Below, one piece after another: positions 45,601 to 54,283 of a DNA stretch of 64,000 nucleotides (position 1 is its first letter; each line of letters begins with the position of its first letter). The DNA lies in contig JAHHHL010000026.1 of assembly GCA_019359375.1 (NCBI GenBank), positions 1-64,000 of the forward strand, written 5' to 3'. The notes below the pieces were generated by a model. It was given only the letters and a program-made list of their open reading frames with translations, ran no database searches and had not been told where the DNA came from. The stretch is from Lyngbya sp. HA4199-MV5 (lineage in GTDB: Bacteria; Cyanobacteriota; Cyanobacteriia; Leptolyngbyales; Leptolyngbyaceae). A program made the position numbers and the translations under genes.

Positions 45601-46560
45601 CTAATCGCGCCAACGATAATCCACAGGAACCCAAGCATATCTCTGATCTTCTGCCCGGATGTATCCTACTCCTGGAAAGGGCAAATGTGCCGTAGCAATC
45701 AGGCGACGGGATGCTTCTAAACGGGCAAACTGTTGTATCCGTTGCTCTACTGCGGCATTGGCATTCACATCGTAGATAACGGCGATTTCAGGATTGGCAA
45801 ATTGTAGCGATGCAAAGTGAACAATATCGCCACAAAACTCAATGCTCTCACCCCCACTCTCAACCACATAGAAGCTGTGTCCGGGTGTATGTCCGGGCGT
45901 AGGCAGCGCAGTAATTCCGGGTAAGATAGCTGTCTCGCCAGAAAAGGTTTCGAGTTTGCCTGCATCAAGGTAGGGTTTCACTGTTTGAATTGCTTCATCA
46001 AAATATCGGCGATCGAGATTCAACCGTTCTGCATTGGCAGGATCGAACCATAAATCCACATCAGGTTTACCCACATAAACGGTGGCAGATGGAAACACGA
46101 GTTGCCCATTTTCGACCAAACCGCCACTGTGATCGCTATGGATGTGGGTCAGAAGAATCATATCGATCTCATCGGGGCTATAGCCCGCTGCCTCTAACGA
46201 CCGTTGCAGCTTGCCACCTTGCCCACCAAACAGTTGTCCTACCCCAGTATCTACTAATGCCTGCCGATCTCCGGTATCGATTAGAAACGCATTGATCGAG
46301 GCTTCAACCGGGTTTGTTAGGAAGTTGCGATCGAGAAGCTGCTCGACCTCCGCCGAGTTTGCGTTCGTGAGCACCTGATTGAGATCTTGCGGTACTGTAC
46401 CATCGCTTAGTGCTGTGATTGTGAATTCGCCTAACCTAAACGAGTAAACACCGGGGACTTGAATTTTTGCAGTTTCACCTGTGGTACTCCCCGTAGAAAG
46501 AGATGAGGTTACAATAATCAGTGCTGCGGCGATCGCAGCAAGAATTGATCGAAAGGACAT
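45601..46560 (-). CDS. exported metallo-beta-lactamase-fold hydrolase
   Basis: 319 residues from MSFRSILAAIAAALII, a signal peptide (about 1-28) with GGAG upstream. MBL motifs: ILLTHIHSDHSGGLV (HxHxDH), LPTPGHTPGHSFYVV, EFCGDIVHF (Asp) and ATAHLPFPGVG (last His). Resembles periplasmic quorum-quenching or MBL-fold esterase-like proteins. Copy 7 of the promoter-like element lies ~100-150 bp upstream. Confidence 0.88.
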   Translation of the reverse strand: MSFRSILAAIAAALIIVTSSLSTGSTTGETAKIQVPGVYSFRLGEFTITALSDGTVPQDLNQVLTNANSAEVEQLLDRNFLTNPVEASINAFLIDTGDRQALVDTGVGQLFGGQGGKLQRSLEAAGYSPDEIDMILLTHIHSDHSGGLVENGQLVFPSATVYVGKPDVDLWFDPANAERLNLDRRYFDEAIQTVKPYLDAGKLETFSGETAILPGITALPTPGHTPGHSFYVVESGGESIEFCGDIVHFASLQFANPEIAVIYDVNANAAVEQRIQQFARLEASRRLIATAHLPFPGVGYIRAEDQRYAWVPVDYRWRD

Positions 46561-46656
46561 GATGAATGTACTCCAGAATCTTTTGATGAAAGTTGGAGAG
46601 GAAAGGATAAGAAAGCGATAGCGGCTCCTTCCTGAAGTTGCAAACCACACCTATTT

Positions 46657-46706
46657 GTCTGACACTGTAGTGAGTTCCAACACTTAATTTCTTTCAGATT
46701 CTTATG
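46657..46706 (-). promoter_or_regulatory. repeated promoter-like element, copy 7
   Basis: Minus strand CATAAGAATCTGAAAGAA, AAGTGTTGGAACTCACTACAGT. One base longer than the others near the TACACT end. Upstream of the MBL hydrolase; preceded by a decayed AraC end (IPKQA-stop). Confidence 0.6.
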
Positions 46707-46980
46707 GTGTTTTCACGCTTGCTTGGGTATCATTCTAGTGAGGTGCATAAAGTGCTGCGTCAAATGTGGATGAGTAGACGATTTGGTGCGATTAGCGGAT
46801 GAGTGACGACACTGATCAAGTTCATTAATGAGGTAACAATTCTGGTACGGAGCCAGAGAGAGCGTGTATCCCAAAAGCCTTATGATGAGAGCCGTTGTTA
46901 AATCTTCTTATTCCGTTGAGCCGCATCATTCAGCTACTACAAGTTCAGGATCAACAGATCGTTGAGCCATCCTGACGGAG
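46707..46980. other. intergenic stretch between the MBL gene and GNAT-like pair
   Basis: Opposed transcription units diverge here. I see no supported gene; a 27-codon plus-strand frame near 46880 is too short to call. An AraC-end remnant abuts the left edge. Confidence 0.4.
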
Positions 46981-47469
46981 GTGACTGACAAGCACCTTGA
47001 GGATGCCAAGGCGCTTTGGGAGCCGATCTTGGCAGGAAGCGGTCAAGACGATGAGTATTGGAACTGGGTGGGCAAGAGCCGTCGGTCGAAGTTGCTCCCA
47101 GGGGATGAGCTGTACGCGATCGAATGCGAAGGGATCACTCAGGGGCTGATGATGCTCGATGTCTTGAAAAAACGCTGTCTAATTGAATCTCAGTTGCGAC
47201 GACGGTTAGTTTACATTAGTGCTTTGGCAACTGCCCCCTGGAATCTCACGGACCCTCCGACTTATAAAGGCGTTGGGGGCAATCTGGTAGACTTTGCGAT
47301 CGCCCGCAGCCACGAACTGGGTTATCAAGGCAGAATCGGGTTACATGCCCTTCCAGGTGCGCTAGGATTCTATAGAAAGCTGAGAGTGGGACTGCTCAAT
47401 TGCGGTCCTGACCCTGAAGAACCCAATCACCTCGTTTACTTCGAGACTCTACGGATGGATGACCCATGA
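46981..47469 (+). CDS. GNAT-like acetyltransferase-fold protein
   Basis: 162 residues starting at a GTG (upstream stop at 46963-46965 limits the choice). The C-terminal half has the acetyl-CoA-binding-like pattern YKGVGGNLVDFAIARSHELG followed by GRIGLHALPGALGFYRKL, as in GNAT proteins. Substrate unknown. Its stop overlaps the next ATG by four bases (ATGA), so it is coupled to 47466-48134, perhaps as a paired system. Confidence 0.65.
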   Translation: MTDKHLEDAKALWEPILAGSGQDDEYWNWVGKSRRSKLLPGDELYAIECEGITQGLMMLDVLKKRCLIESQLRRRLVYISALATAPWNLTDPPTYKGVGGNLVDFAIARSHELGYQGRIGLHALPGALGFYRKLRVGLLNCGPDPEEPNHLVYFETLRMDDP

Positions 47470-48134
47470 CTCAATCGCTTCCTGCTAAGCCGAAAGCCTC
47501 ACCCAATGAAGGGACTCGCCATCAACGCCTCATGGAGTTGATTGAAGCAGAGGACGCTGCCAATGGCGAAGTGGGTTGTGGACGAGATTTGGGAAACAGA
47601 ATTTCAGGCTATTTCAGCACCCATGAAATTGCGCTTGAAGACGAAAAACTGAAGAGTTTTTTGCAAGAGCATTTAGGACACATTTTGATGGAGCCAGATT
47701 TTGATGCCATCGCCACTCAGATTCAACGCCAGATTGAGTCTTTGGTCATTCCGGCTGCGAGTCAGTCCTTGGGTTCTGAGCCTCCGCCAGCTTCAACAAA
47801 CGTCACAGCACATGTTCCAACAGAAGCACTCAAAGAACTATTTCAGTCACAGCTTGCCGAGTTTTGTTCCGAAGCTGCCTTAGAACAACTGCTTCAGTTT
47901 AGCCATCAGAGCATCCACAAAGCCGTTCTTCGACCCCGGCATACCTGGTCTAGTCCGATTTGGGTACTGAGAAGCGAGACGCAGATCTACATTGCTCAGG
48001 CAGCAGGGATTGAGGAGGCGATCGCCAAAGTCAAGACACAGTATCCTCAGGCAACTGGAAGACTGGAAGTGATCACAGTCGGAGGTATTCTGGCACCCGA
48101 TCAGATAATCTCTCTGGATATAAGCCTGTTGTAA
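47466..48134 (+). CDS. unknown protein coupled to the GNAT-like gene
   Basis: 222 residues with no recognised family. A helical N-terminus (RHQRLMELIEAEDAANGE), Pro/Ser-rich middle (about 95-115), then helices (LKELFQSQLAEFCSEAALEQLL) and a C-terminal strand-rich part (WVLRSETQIYIAQAAGIEEA). Overlaps the GNAT-like gene, suggesting both act together. It ends 33 bp before the last attC of the integron and is the first gene outside the array. Confidence 0.55.
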   Translation: MTQSLPAKPKASPNEGTRHQRLMELIEAEDAANGEVGCGRDLGNRISGYFSTHEIALEDEKLKSFLQEHLGHILMEPDFDAIATQIQRQIESLVIPAASQSLGSEPPPASTNVTAHVPTEALKELFQSQLAEFCSEAALEQLLQFSHQSIHKAVLRPRHTWSSPIWVLRSETQIYIAQAAGIEEAIAKVKTQYPQATGRLEVITVGGILAPDQIISLDISLL

Positions 48135-48166
48135 AAGTTTTATTCTGAGAAAACCTCCCAGAGTGA

Positions 48167-48253
48167 GGCTAACGTTCCGGCTGAGCGACTGCAAACAACC
48201 TTTGCAACATTACCAAGATCTCTCGGCAGTCCGCTCCAGCCGGATTGTTGGGC
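48167..48253 (-). repeat. attC site 13 (distal end of array)
   Basis: Minus strand R'' GCCCAAC, L'' GGCTGGAGCG, L' CGCTCAGCC, R' GTTAGCC. Extra G in L''. Belongs to the cassette with the 48345 gene. Confidence 0.85.
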
Positions 48254-48344
48254 TTGCTACTTACGATCACCTCTCTATGTTTAACATTCCACAGATCGCT
48301 CTCATACGTTTAAAGAGACTCCGAATTCACGCCTTCGTTTCTGC

Positions 48345-48761
48345 TTAGGAACTTCTCCGATCCCCTGTCCAGGTCCTTGCTGGCTCATCATTGCAATAGC
48401 CCCACAAACCTCTGAAGGAGGAGCCATCAAATACGAAGCGAATTCTACCCCAGTAATAGCGACCACTGCGAGGGGTATTACAGCGACGATTTGAGCCGTC
48501 CTCAATCCAATAACCCGTCAAAACGTTGCCAGATATGCTTCCCTCAAGAACCCCATTATCTTGAGTGTAAGTAGCCGATACATTGGAGCCTGATTGCTGA
48601 AAGGTGATAGTACCTTCTGAAGATCTCCAGATTCCAGCAATCGAGTTTTGTATTTGCTTGATAGATCTTGAAGGCTGCGCTTGAGCTTTCGGTATTGGTA
48701 GCCCCAGTGCTATCGATATCGCTAATCCAAACGCAAATGAGTTAACAGATAAGAATTTCAT
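48345..48761 (-). CDS. exported small beta-barrel-like protein (cassette 13)
   Basis: 138 residues: signal peptide (about 1-28, ending AQAQPS), then a beta-rich domain with IAGIWRSSEGTITFQQSG, GSISGNVLTGYWIEDGS and GRIRFVFDGSSFRGLWGYC. Similar small Trp/Gly-rich exported proteins are familiar from cyanobacteria, but the function is unknown. Two Cys (RRCNTPR and GYCNDE) could form a disulfide in the periplasm. Confidence 0.75.
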   Translation of the reverse strand: MKFLSVNSFAFGLAISIALGLPIPKAQAQPSRSIKQIQNSIAGIWRSSEGTITFQQSGSNVSATYTQDNGVLEGSISGNVLTGYWIEDGSNRRCNTPRSGRYYWGRIRFVFDGSSFRGLWGYCNDEPARTWTGDRRSS

Positions 48762-48907
48762 GATTTAAAGCCCAATCCATAGTAATTTGACAGCACAGCA
48801 ATAGGTTTTCAAGGCTCGTAATCAGCTCACTCGTGATCCGACAGATTTCTGAGAACTCGCCGCGATCCAAATTTAGAAACACACTTCTCAAGCGAGGGTT
48901 AAATGCA

Positions 48908-48993
48908 GCCCAACGACTAAGCTCACCGGACGCAGATAACCTTGGCAACTCACCAACCAGCTTTCGGCGTTCCGGTGCAGCGACTTGTTAGGT
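48908..48993 (-). repeat. attC site 12
   Basis: Minus strand R'' ACCTAAC, L'' GCTGCACCGG, L' CCGGTGAGC, R' GTTGGGC; extra G in L''. The stop codon of the methyltransferase lies inside it. Confidence 0.87.
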
Positions 48994-50541
48994 GTACATC
49001 TGAACTGTGTAAAGGGAAGGTTGCTCCGCCAATCCCAACTCTAGCTGACCATTAGAAGCTACCTGAAAAGCTTCAGCCCATCGCAAATAATTTTCTACAA
49101 CTCCTAGCTCTTTTGCAACAGCTTTAAGGGATAGCCGCCTTAAGATCTCTATTGTAATTGGTCTTTTTTCATCCCAAAAGATCATAGAGTCAAAAAACTC
49201 TAGTGAAGGACTTGAGGTAACAAGTTTAAAAATGAATTTAGCCTCTTCCTCTGTCTCAAACGATAAAAAATTTACAGTATCATCAAACATTACTGGTTTT
49301 CCACCTAAAGGTTCAATAAGACAAAACCTTAACTGCTTATAAAGTCCAGAAATTGCTATTTTCCAATTCTTGAAGGAATAGAAGCCAACACCAAAGATAG
49401 CATATGGTGGTTTATTTTTATAAATCGAACTTTTCCTGTTTTTTAGATATCCATCATGTTCAAGTAGATATTGCCAGGTTTTAGGAGCTTTATCTTGAAT
49501 AATACTTGTATCATCACCAACTAATTTTTGCGTAATTAAAATAAGTTTTCGATAATCGCTGGTTCTGCCATTACCAATATCTGAACTTTTTAGAAGAGGA
49601 TACAAATAGCTCTCCTCTAAAGAGTATTTCTTACCCATACCATTTAGGTACAAGGCATCATGAACTTGCTCTAACTCCATTACTTTAGAACAATCATGCT
49701 TAATTCCAGAACGCCAAATATATCTTAAGTCTTGACCTGCTAAGTGTTTCCAATTCTCATATTTAACTGTGTCTCGAAGAATTAATCCATCTCGTTCACC
49801 AATTAGATATGATGCGTTTTTAGACTGTAAATTCTCATAAACTTTGCAATCAAGCTCATCATCAACGTCAGTAGATAAAATAAAAAGACAAGCCTCTACT
49901 GATGCTCCAAAATGCACTTTTGCATCAATCAAATAAATATGAGCAGAAAATCTACTCCCTGACTTCTGCTTTACCTGACGCACTACCTTGCGAGCAACAG
50001 AGTACTTACATAAAACAGCTATAGTACCTTCTTTTTTCGATAGCCACTCGACGTATTGCAGCAGCATCCATTCGGAAATGTCAAAATTTCCTGAGCCAGT
50101 AATAGCCTCAATACCCCGACGATTCTGAAAGTTTGATTTTGAGGGAATATTTTGACTGTTAAGAATGCTCAGTTCACTACTTGTAACCCAAGGAGGATTA
50201 CCGATTACTAAAATATATCCCGAAAGATTTGAAATGAAGTCTTTCCAACTCTTGCCAAAAAAGTCGGACTCATATACAGTTAAGTTTTCATGGTTTGAAT
50301 ACTCTGATACGGAAATCTTTGCTTCTTTAACGTACTCCTCATTTATATCTAAGCCTATAATTTTTGACTTTTCAAATATACTAAGTGCAGCTCGAAGAAA
50401 GGCTCCTTTTCCACAACTTGGCTCTATGATAAATTTCGGCGATATTTGATGATTTACTCTAAGAGTCTGAACTACTTCTCTTGCAAGATTATCGGGGGTT
50501 TGAAAATCACCAAATTGCCATTTCTCTATTGATTTCACCAT
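48988..50541 (-). CDS. N6-adenine DNA methyltransferase (cassette 12)
   Basis: 517 residues. Gamma-class arrangement: FGDFQTPDNLAREVV, SAM-binding PSCGKGAFLRA (41-51), catalytic motif IV GNPPW (114-118), then a long target-recognition region. Similar to M.Eco57I-like type II enzymes. It follows the nuclease gene by 6 bp. AT-rich codon use (frequent AAA, TTA, ATA) differs from the redox cluster, in keeping with recent transfer. Ends inside its own attC. Confidence 0.9.
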   Translation of the reverse strand: MVKSIEKWQFGDFQTPDNLAREVVQTLRVNHQISPKFIIEPSCGKGAFLRAALSIFEKSKIIGLDINEEYVKEAKISVSEYSNHENLTVYESDFFGKSWKDFISNLSGYILVIGNPPWVTSSELSILNSQNIPSKSNFQNRRGIEAITGSGNFDISEWMLLQYVEWLSKKEGTIAVLCKYSVARKVVRQVKQKSGSRFSAHIYLIDAKVHFGASVEACLFILSTDVDDELDCKVYENLQSKNASYLIGERDGLILRDTVKYENWKHLAGQDLRYIWRSGIKHDCSKVMELEQVHDALYLNGMGKKYSLEESYLYPLLKSSDIGNGRTSDYRKLILITQKLVGDDTSIIQDKAPKTWQYLLEHDGYLKNRKSSIYKNKPPYAIFGVGFYSFKNWKIAISGLYKQLRFCLIEPLGGKPVMFDDTVNFLSFETEEEAKFIFKLVTSSPSLEFFDSMIFWDEKRPITIEILRRLSLKAVAKELGVVENYLRWAEAFQVASNGQLELGLAEQPSLYTVQMYT

Positions 50542-50547
50542 CTTTAC

Positions 50548-51201
50548 CTATCGAACTCTAACTATTCCGGCGGTACTACCGGCTTGCTGAATGACTCTAC
50601 TGTATTGCAATCTCCACTGAAGAGCATTTGAGATTGTTAAATATCCTTGATTTGGAGGCGATTCCAGAATCCTATCAGCCAACTGATTTGCACCTATTTC
50701 ATCGACTGGTAAATTTCTATCAATTACAAAAGCGATAATATCATCCTTATTTCCATCTCGATTCAAAATATCAATAATGCCTCTAGTCGTCTGAAAATCC
50801 CCTGTTCTGCTCTTATCTACAAAAATGGTATGCTGCATATTTAATCTTCCAGTTCTATTCACTGGGTCATCATACTTATCATAAACAAAAATCAGAAGAT
50901 GGTATCCTAAACCAAATACTTTTTGAGTTGCTGATTTAAAGGGACAAGAAGATTGTGGTTGCTTTATGCTTGTTACTTTAATGTCAACTTCAAGAGCAGG
51001 AAGATCAATGCCTGATGCAGAATTTCCTCGTTGATGACTGTAATTTTGAACTAAATAGGCTGTGAATTTATGTTCAAGATAAGTTCCGACAGCTTTTCCA
51101 TCTGTCACACCATAAAGGGTGGGTTCGTCGTATATAGACTCTATTTCAGCAAACCTAGCTGCTTCAGCGCACAAGTTTTCTATGGTCAGTATTGGCTGCA
51201 T
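50548..51201 (-). CDS. type II restriction endonuclease-like protein (cassette 12)
   Basis: 217 residues. PD-(D/E)XK catalytic pattern Asp66...Asp73-Ile-Lys75 within GNSASGIDLPALEVDIKVTS. The rest is strand-rich and not assigned to a subfamily. Position immediately upstream of an adenine methyltransferase indicates a restriction-modification pair; the recognition sequence cannot be read from the DNA. Confidence 0.8.
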   Translation of the reverse strand: MQPILTIENLCAEAARFAEIESIYDEPTLYGVTDGKAVGTYLEHKFTAYLVQNYSHQRGNSASGIDLPALEVDIKVTSIKQPQSSCPFKSATQKVFGLGYHLLIFVYDKYDDPVNRTGRLNMQHTIFVDKSRTGDFQTTRGIIDILNRDGNKDDIIAFVIDRNLPVDEIGANQLADRILESPPNQGYLTISNALQWRLQYSRVIQQAGSTAGIVRVR

Positions 51202-51282
51202 TCTTCTCTTAGGTCATACCACTGAAATAGTACATTAGTTTGCGGGACTGGGAAAGTATACGTCAAGATCCTTCACCTTATT

Positions 51283-51316
51283 CCTGAAGTGTTTGCAATT
51301 CCTGAAGTGTTTGCAG
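51283..51316. repeat. short tandem direct repeat
   Basis: TTCCTGAAGTGTTTGCA occurs twice back to back just left of attC 11, in non-coding DNA at the head of cassette 12. Confidence 0.6.
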
Positions 51317-51346
51317 TTCTTGGTTTGGAAGAGAAGAGTTGCGTAC

Positions 51347-51432
51347 ACCTAACAACGAAGTTGAGCCGCGAACGCCGCTTAGATCGCGTCGTCGGGCTAA
51401 CGGTGTTCGTCGGCTCCAACGACTTGTTAGCT
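51347..51432 (-). repeat. attC site 11
   Basis: Minus strand R'' AGCTAAC, spacer AAGTC, L'' GTTGGAGCC, L' GGCTCAAC, R' GTTAGGT. About 68 bp of its interior is identical to the attC of the five 135-bp cassettes. Confidence 0.9.
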
Positions 51433-51473
51433 GGCTTTTCCTCACTGATAACCTTCAAGTACGATTAAAGGAC

Positions 51474-51872
51474 TCAAGGCTGAAACCGGAGATTTTGAAG
51501 AGATCGCACCTGAGCAATGGTTTCAAAGTCACGATCGTTGTGAACCAAAAGTAAGCCGTTTTCCAGAGCCGCTTGAGCAATACAGCAATCGATTGGGCTG
51601 CGAACGGTAAGCCCTTGGCGGCGCAAGTCATAGTAGATGCGGGCAGCCGCTTGCCAAGACTGACTGGTGAGTTCAACATAATCTTGTGTTTCCAGGTAAG
51701 TAGAGAGAAGCGTCCATTCTTGCTCGTTCAAACTACCTTGCAACAATTCAAGCTGGGTGAACCGAGTGAGTAGTACCTGCCGATTCGCAATCAGGGTTTC
51801 AAGCTGCTGGCGAACTTGACCGCTGCGATCACGAAAGACAGTGATCCAAACGGATGTATCAATCAGCAACAT
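51474..51872 (-). CDS. vapC: VapC-type PIN-domain toxin (cassette 11)
   Basis: 132 residues from MLLIDTSVWITVF. PIN residues: Asp5, Glu42 (QLELLQG), Asp95 (SPIDCCIAQAAL) and Asp113/115 (VHNDRDFE). Ribonuclease toxin of a type II toxin-antitoxin pair. It overlaps the antitoxin gene by 14 bp. Toxin-antitoxin genes are common in sedentary integron arrays, where they may stabilise the array. Confidence 0.9.
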   Translation of the reverse strand: MLLIDTSVWITVFRDRSGQVRQQLETLIANRQVLLTRFTQLELLQGSLNEQEWTLLSTYLETQDYVELTSQSWQAAARIYYDLRRQGLTVRSPIDCCIAQAALENGLLLVHNDRDFETIAQVRSLQNLRFQP

Positions 51873-52071
51873 GGCGAGTTTCGCGCAGGGCTTTGTAGTC
51901 AAAGTCTGCGGCAAATTGAATTTGTCCCACAAGGTCGAGAAGATTTTTCTTACGGCGCGATCGCACGAATTCTTGCAGAGCAAGATTCATTAGTTCTTCT
52001 TGGGTTGCGAGGTTGGTGAGTTGGAAGGCTTCGTCGAGAAGAGCTTCATCAAGGTTAAGGGTGATTTGCAT
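51859..52071 (-). CDS. vapB: VapB-type antitoxin (cassette 11)
   Basis: 70 residues from MQITLNLDEALLDEAFQLTN; ribbon-helix-helix type N-terminus followed by LMNLALQEFVRSRRKKNLLDLVGQI, the VapB (DUF2191-like) pattern, and an acidic tail that would bind the toxin. Expected to autorepress the pair. Start chosen by the family N-terminus. Confidence 0.87.
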   Translation of the reverse strand: MQITLNLDEALLDEAFQLTNLATQEELMNLALQEFVRSRRKKNLLDLVGQIQFAADFDYKALRETRHVAD

Positions 52072-52233
52072 AGAATTGAGTATGGGTTGAAGCAGGCACA
52101 ATTATCCTCTTTACATTTTAGCCCGATAGACGACCGAACCACCTCATAGCCTATGTTAGGTGGCGAATATCACCTAAAACCTGAAAAGGTGTCATTTATA
52201 ATGTAGCAACGCTAGTCCAGCAAAAACTCAGCC

Positions 52234-52824
52234 ATGATCAATCCCATCGAAACAGTATATAAGGGCGTTCGATTTCGTTCTCGTCTAGAAGCAAGATGGG
52301 CAGTATTTCTTGATGCACTAAATTTCAAGTTTGTCTATGAGCCAGATGGGTATGATCTCGACGGGGTTTGGTATCTACCAGATTTCTGGGTGCCTGACTG
52401 GAAAGCGTTTTTGGAGATTAAACCGCAACAGCCAACTCAAGAACAGATGGACAAGTGCCAAAGTCTAAGCACTTTGACAGGTTATAAAGTCTTATTGATA
52501 GCGGGACAACCGTGGATTGATGAATACACAGTTTTCCTATTTGAACCAGAGATCTCAAGTCAACTAGAAGATAAGGATAACGAAGAGGATAATGATCAAG
52601 ACGATTCTCCTGGATTCACTTGGACTCCATTAGAATTTGCTCAAGATCGTAAAGATGAAAGAGTGATTTGGCTTTGTTGGAAAGACGAATATGGAGGGAC
52701 TAGCTTTTATGTTCCACCCGATCCTCATCCAAGATGGGGTGATAAAGATCCACTTACTGGGGAATGGGCAAGCAACATAGTTAAAGCATTTGAAGCAGCA
52801 CGACAGGAAAGATTCAATACATAA
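52234..52824 (+). CDS. PD-(D/E)XK nuclease-like protein (cassette 11, opposite strand)
   Basis: 196 residues. The N-terminus (YKGVRFRSRLEARWAVFLDA, FVYEPDGYDLDGVWYLPDFW, WKAFLEIKP) matches a family of small nuclease-like proteins found in phages and plasmids; Glu, Asp and the final ExK (LEIKP) form the putative active site. The C-terminus is acidic then Trp-rich. It runs against the cassette orientation, so it must use its own promoter. No separate attC lies between it and vapB. Confidence 0.7.
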   Translation: MINPIETVYKGVRFRSRLEARWAVFLDALNFKFVYEPDGYDLDGVWYLPDFWVPDWKAFLEIKPQQPTQEQMDKCQSLSTLTGYKVLLIAGQPWIDEYTVFLFEPEISSQLEDKDNEEDNDQDDSPGFTWTPLEFAQDRKDERVIWLCWKDEYGGTSFYVPPDPHPRWGDKDPLTGEWASNIVKAFEAARQERFNT

Positions 52825-52882
52825 AGCTTTCCTTGGCACCCAAAAACTTCAAGCAACACTGCCTCCACCGAAAAATCAAGCC

Positions 52883-52971
52883 AGCTAACGTTGCCCATCA
52901 CCCGCCGCAGATCACCTTTGCATCATAACCGATCAACTCTCGGCGGTCGGCGTGCATGGGCGTTGTTAGCT
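52883..52971 (-). repeat. attC site 10
   Basis: Minus strand R'' AGCTAAC, L'' GCCCATGCACGCCG, L' region GGCGGGTGATGGGC, R' GTTAGCT. Confidence 0.85.
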
Positions 52972-53257
52972 TGCGTCTGTTACCTGTGAGTAGTGATTGC
53001 TGATTACTGGCTAAAGCCTATGGGTGTTGGGTTAAGGCACAAAGCCCAACCTACGCGATCAGCTACACCACTGTGGCGAGATTTATGGATTCCCGTACTT
53101 TATGGCTTTGATGTCTCAAGCCTTGTGTCCGAGAGTAGTGCGGGAAATACGGCAGGCGGGACATCAAGTATTTGATCAGAGAGGTTAAAACTAAATCATG
53201 TATAAGGCGGCACGACCTATATAGCTACTACTGAGGCATCAGCAAAAGGAGTTTCTT
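52972..53257. other. non-coding part of cassette 10
   Basis: No supported gene. Contains a hairpin repeat at 53026-53050 (GTTGGGTTAAGGCACAAAGCCCAAC) of a type dispersed in cyanobacterial genomes, and AGGAG before the ATG of the 53258 gene. Confidence 0.45.
53026..53050. repeat. dispersed hairpin repeat
   Basis: GTTGGG(T) and (A)CCCAAC-type arms around a short loop, continuing into CTACG. It resembles the common cyanobacterial GTTGGGTT...AACCCAACCTACG element. Family assignment is from memory. Confidence 0.45.
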
Positions 53258-53998
53258 ATGTGTAATGCTTGGAACCATTCTCCAGGATGTGACTGTGGAT
53301 GGGGTGGAGCTTATCACGGTGGTGGTGGCGGACTTTTTGGGCGAACATCCTTTTCTCATGCCGTCCTATCGCCGCCATCGCCCTCTAAAGCTGCCATTGG
53401 TAAGCAGCCCACATCAATTAGAGAGGCTGAAACCTATACGACGACTTGCTGGTGGTGCGGAGCGGAGGTTTACTACCACACCAACGGCTATGGTGATTCA
53501 GTTCTCTTCGATTCTCTTGGTTACCCCTGGCGAATCCATTCTTGCTGGACAGATTACTGGGAAGGGCAAAAGGCGCTCCGAAAAGGGTTGGCTAGCAGTA
53601 CATTCTCGACCGAAATCATTCGACGTATCGAGCAGTATGAGAACTCTGGCTGCTCGTCAGCCTATCAAATCCTAAGGGGTCAAACATCCCACAATGTAAC
53701 TAATGATCAGCGCATGGTCATCCTGGCGGGAGCTATCAGACAAATCCGATTTATTCCAGATGAGTTTTCGGTTGCCAATCGCATGGGCATCACTCTCACT
53801 GAACTCCATAAAGTTTATGGCGACCTTTACACCATTGATCGCTCTACCAATGGCATAAGACTCAATGCCATCAAGCAAGTCAATGAAGTTAAAGAATCTC
53901 AGAAGACAAGCAAAAACCTACCACCCCAGGTTCTTGCCATCCAGAGACCTCGTAAAGCTCCCCCTAAGCCTAGCAAAAGAAAGAGAAATCGAAGCTAA
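53258..53998 (+). CDS. Cys/His-rich protein, unknown (cassette 10, opposite strand)
   Basis: 246 residues. N-terminus MCNAWNHSPGCDCGWGGAYH resembles a small conserved motif seen in uncharacterised proteins; a second Cys cluster follows (TTTCWWCGAEVYYHTNGYGD, then IHSCW), suggesting zinc binding. The C-terminal tail is basic (PRKAPPKPSKRKRNRS). A good AGGAG site precedes the start. Opposite in direction to the array. Function unknown. Confidence 0.65.
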   Translation: MCNAWNHSPGCDCGWGGAYHGGGGGLFGRTSFSHAVLSPPSPSKAAIGKQPTSIREAETYTTTCWWCGAEVYYHTNGYGDSVLFDSLGYPWRIHSCWTDYWEGQKALRKGLASSTFSTEIIRRIEQYENSGCSSAYQILRGQTSHNVTNDQRMVILAGAIRQIRFIPDEFSVANRMGITLTELHKVYGDLYTIDRSTNGIRLNAIKQVNEVKESQKTSKNLPPQVLAIQRPRKAPPKPSKRKRNRS

Positions 53999-54142
53999 TG
54001 ATCAGCCGATTTATCCTATTTATCCCTGGCTCTTTACTGCTGACTGACAACTTTCCTCAGATGCTCTGACTCTGCATTGCTTAGCAATAGAGTCAGTCGT
54101 ATAGACGGTTTCTCAGTATCGTCCTAACCCAGAACTGGAGCC

Positions 54143-54228
54143 AGCTAACAACGAAGTTGAGCCGCGAACGCCGCTTAGATCGCGTCGTCGGGCTAACGGT
54201 GTTCGTCGGCTCCAACGTAGAGTTGGGG
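54143..54228 (-). repeat. attC site 9 (135-bp cassette)
   Basis: R'' CCCCAAC, spacer TCTAC, L'' GTTGGAGCC, L' GGCTCAAC, R' GTTAGCT on the minus strand. Confidence 0.85.
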
Positions 54229-54283
54229 TGCCGGTTACTCTGTAGTGTTCCCAAGCGCTAACAGTTAATACAAGGCAGCTCAA
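54149..54283 (-). repeat. geneless 135-bp cassette, copy A
   Basis: Identical by eye to the units at 59320, 59455, 61258 and 61393. It consists of an attC (~78 bp) plus ~57 bp. No plausible gene. Confidence 0.85.

Noticed and set aside
52101-52233. A possible extra attC between vapB and the 52234 gene
   Set aside because: Only a short CCACCT...AGGTGG inverted repeat is present; no paired L''/L' boxes or matching R''/R' cores were found.
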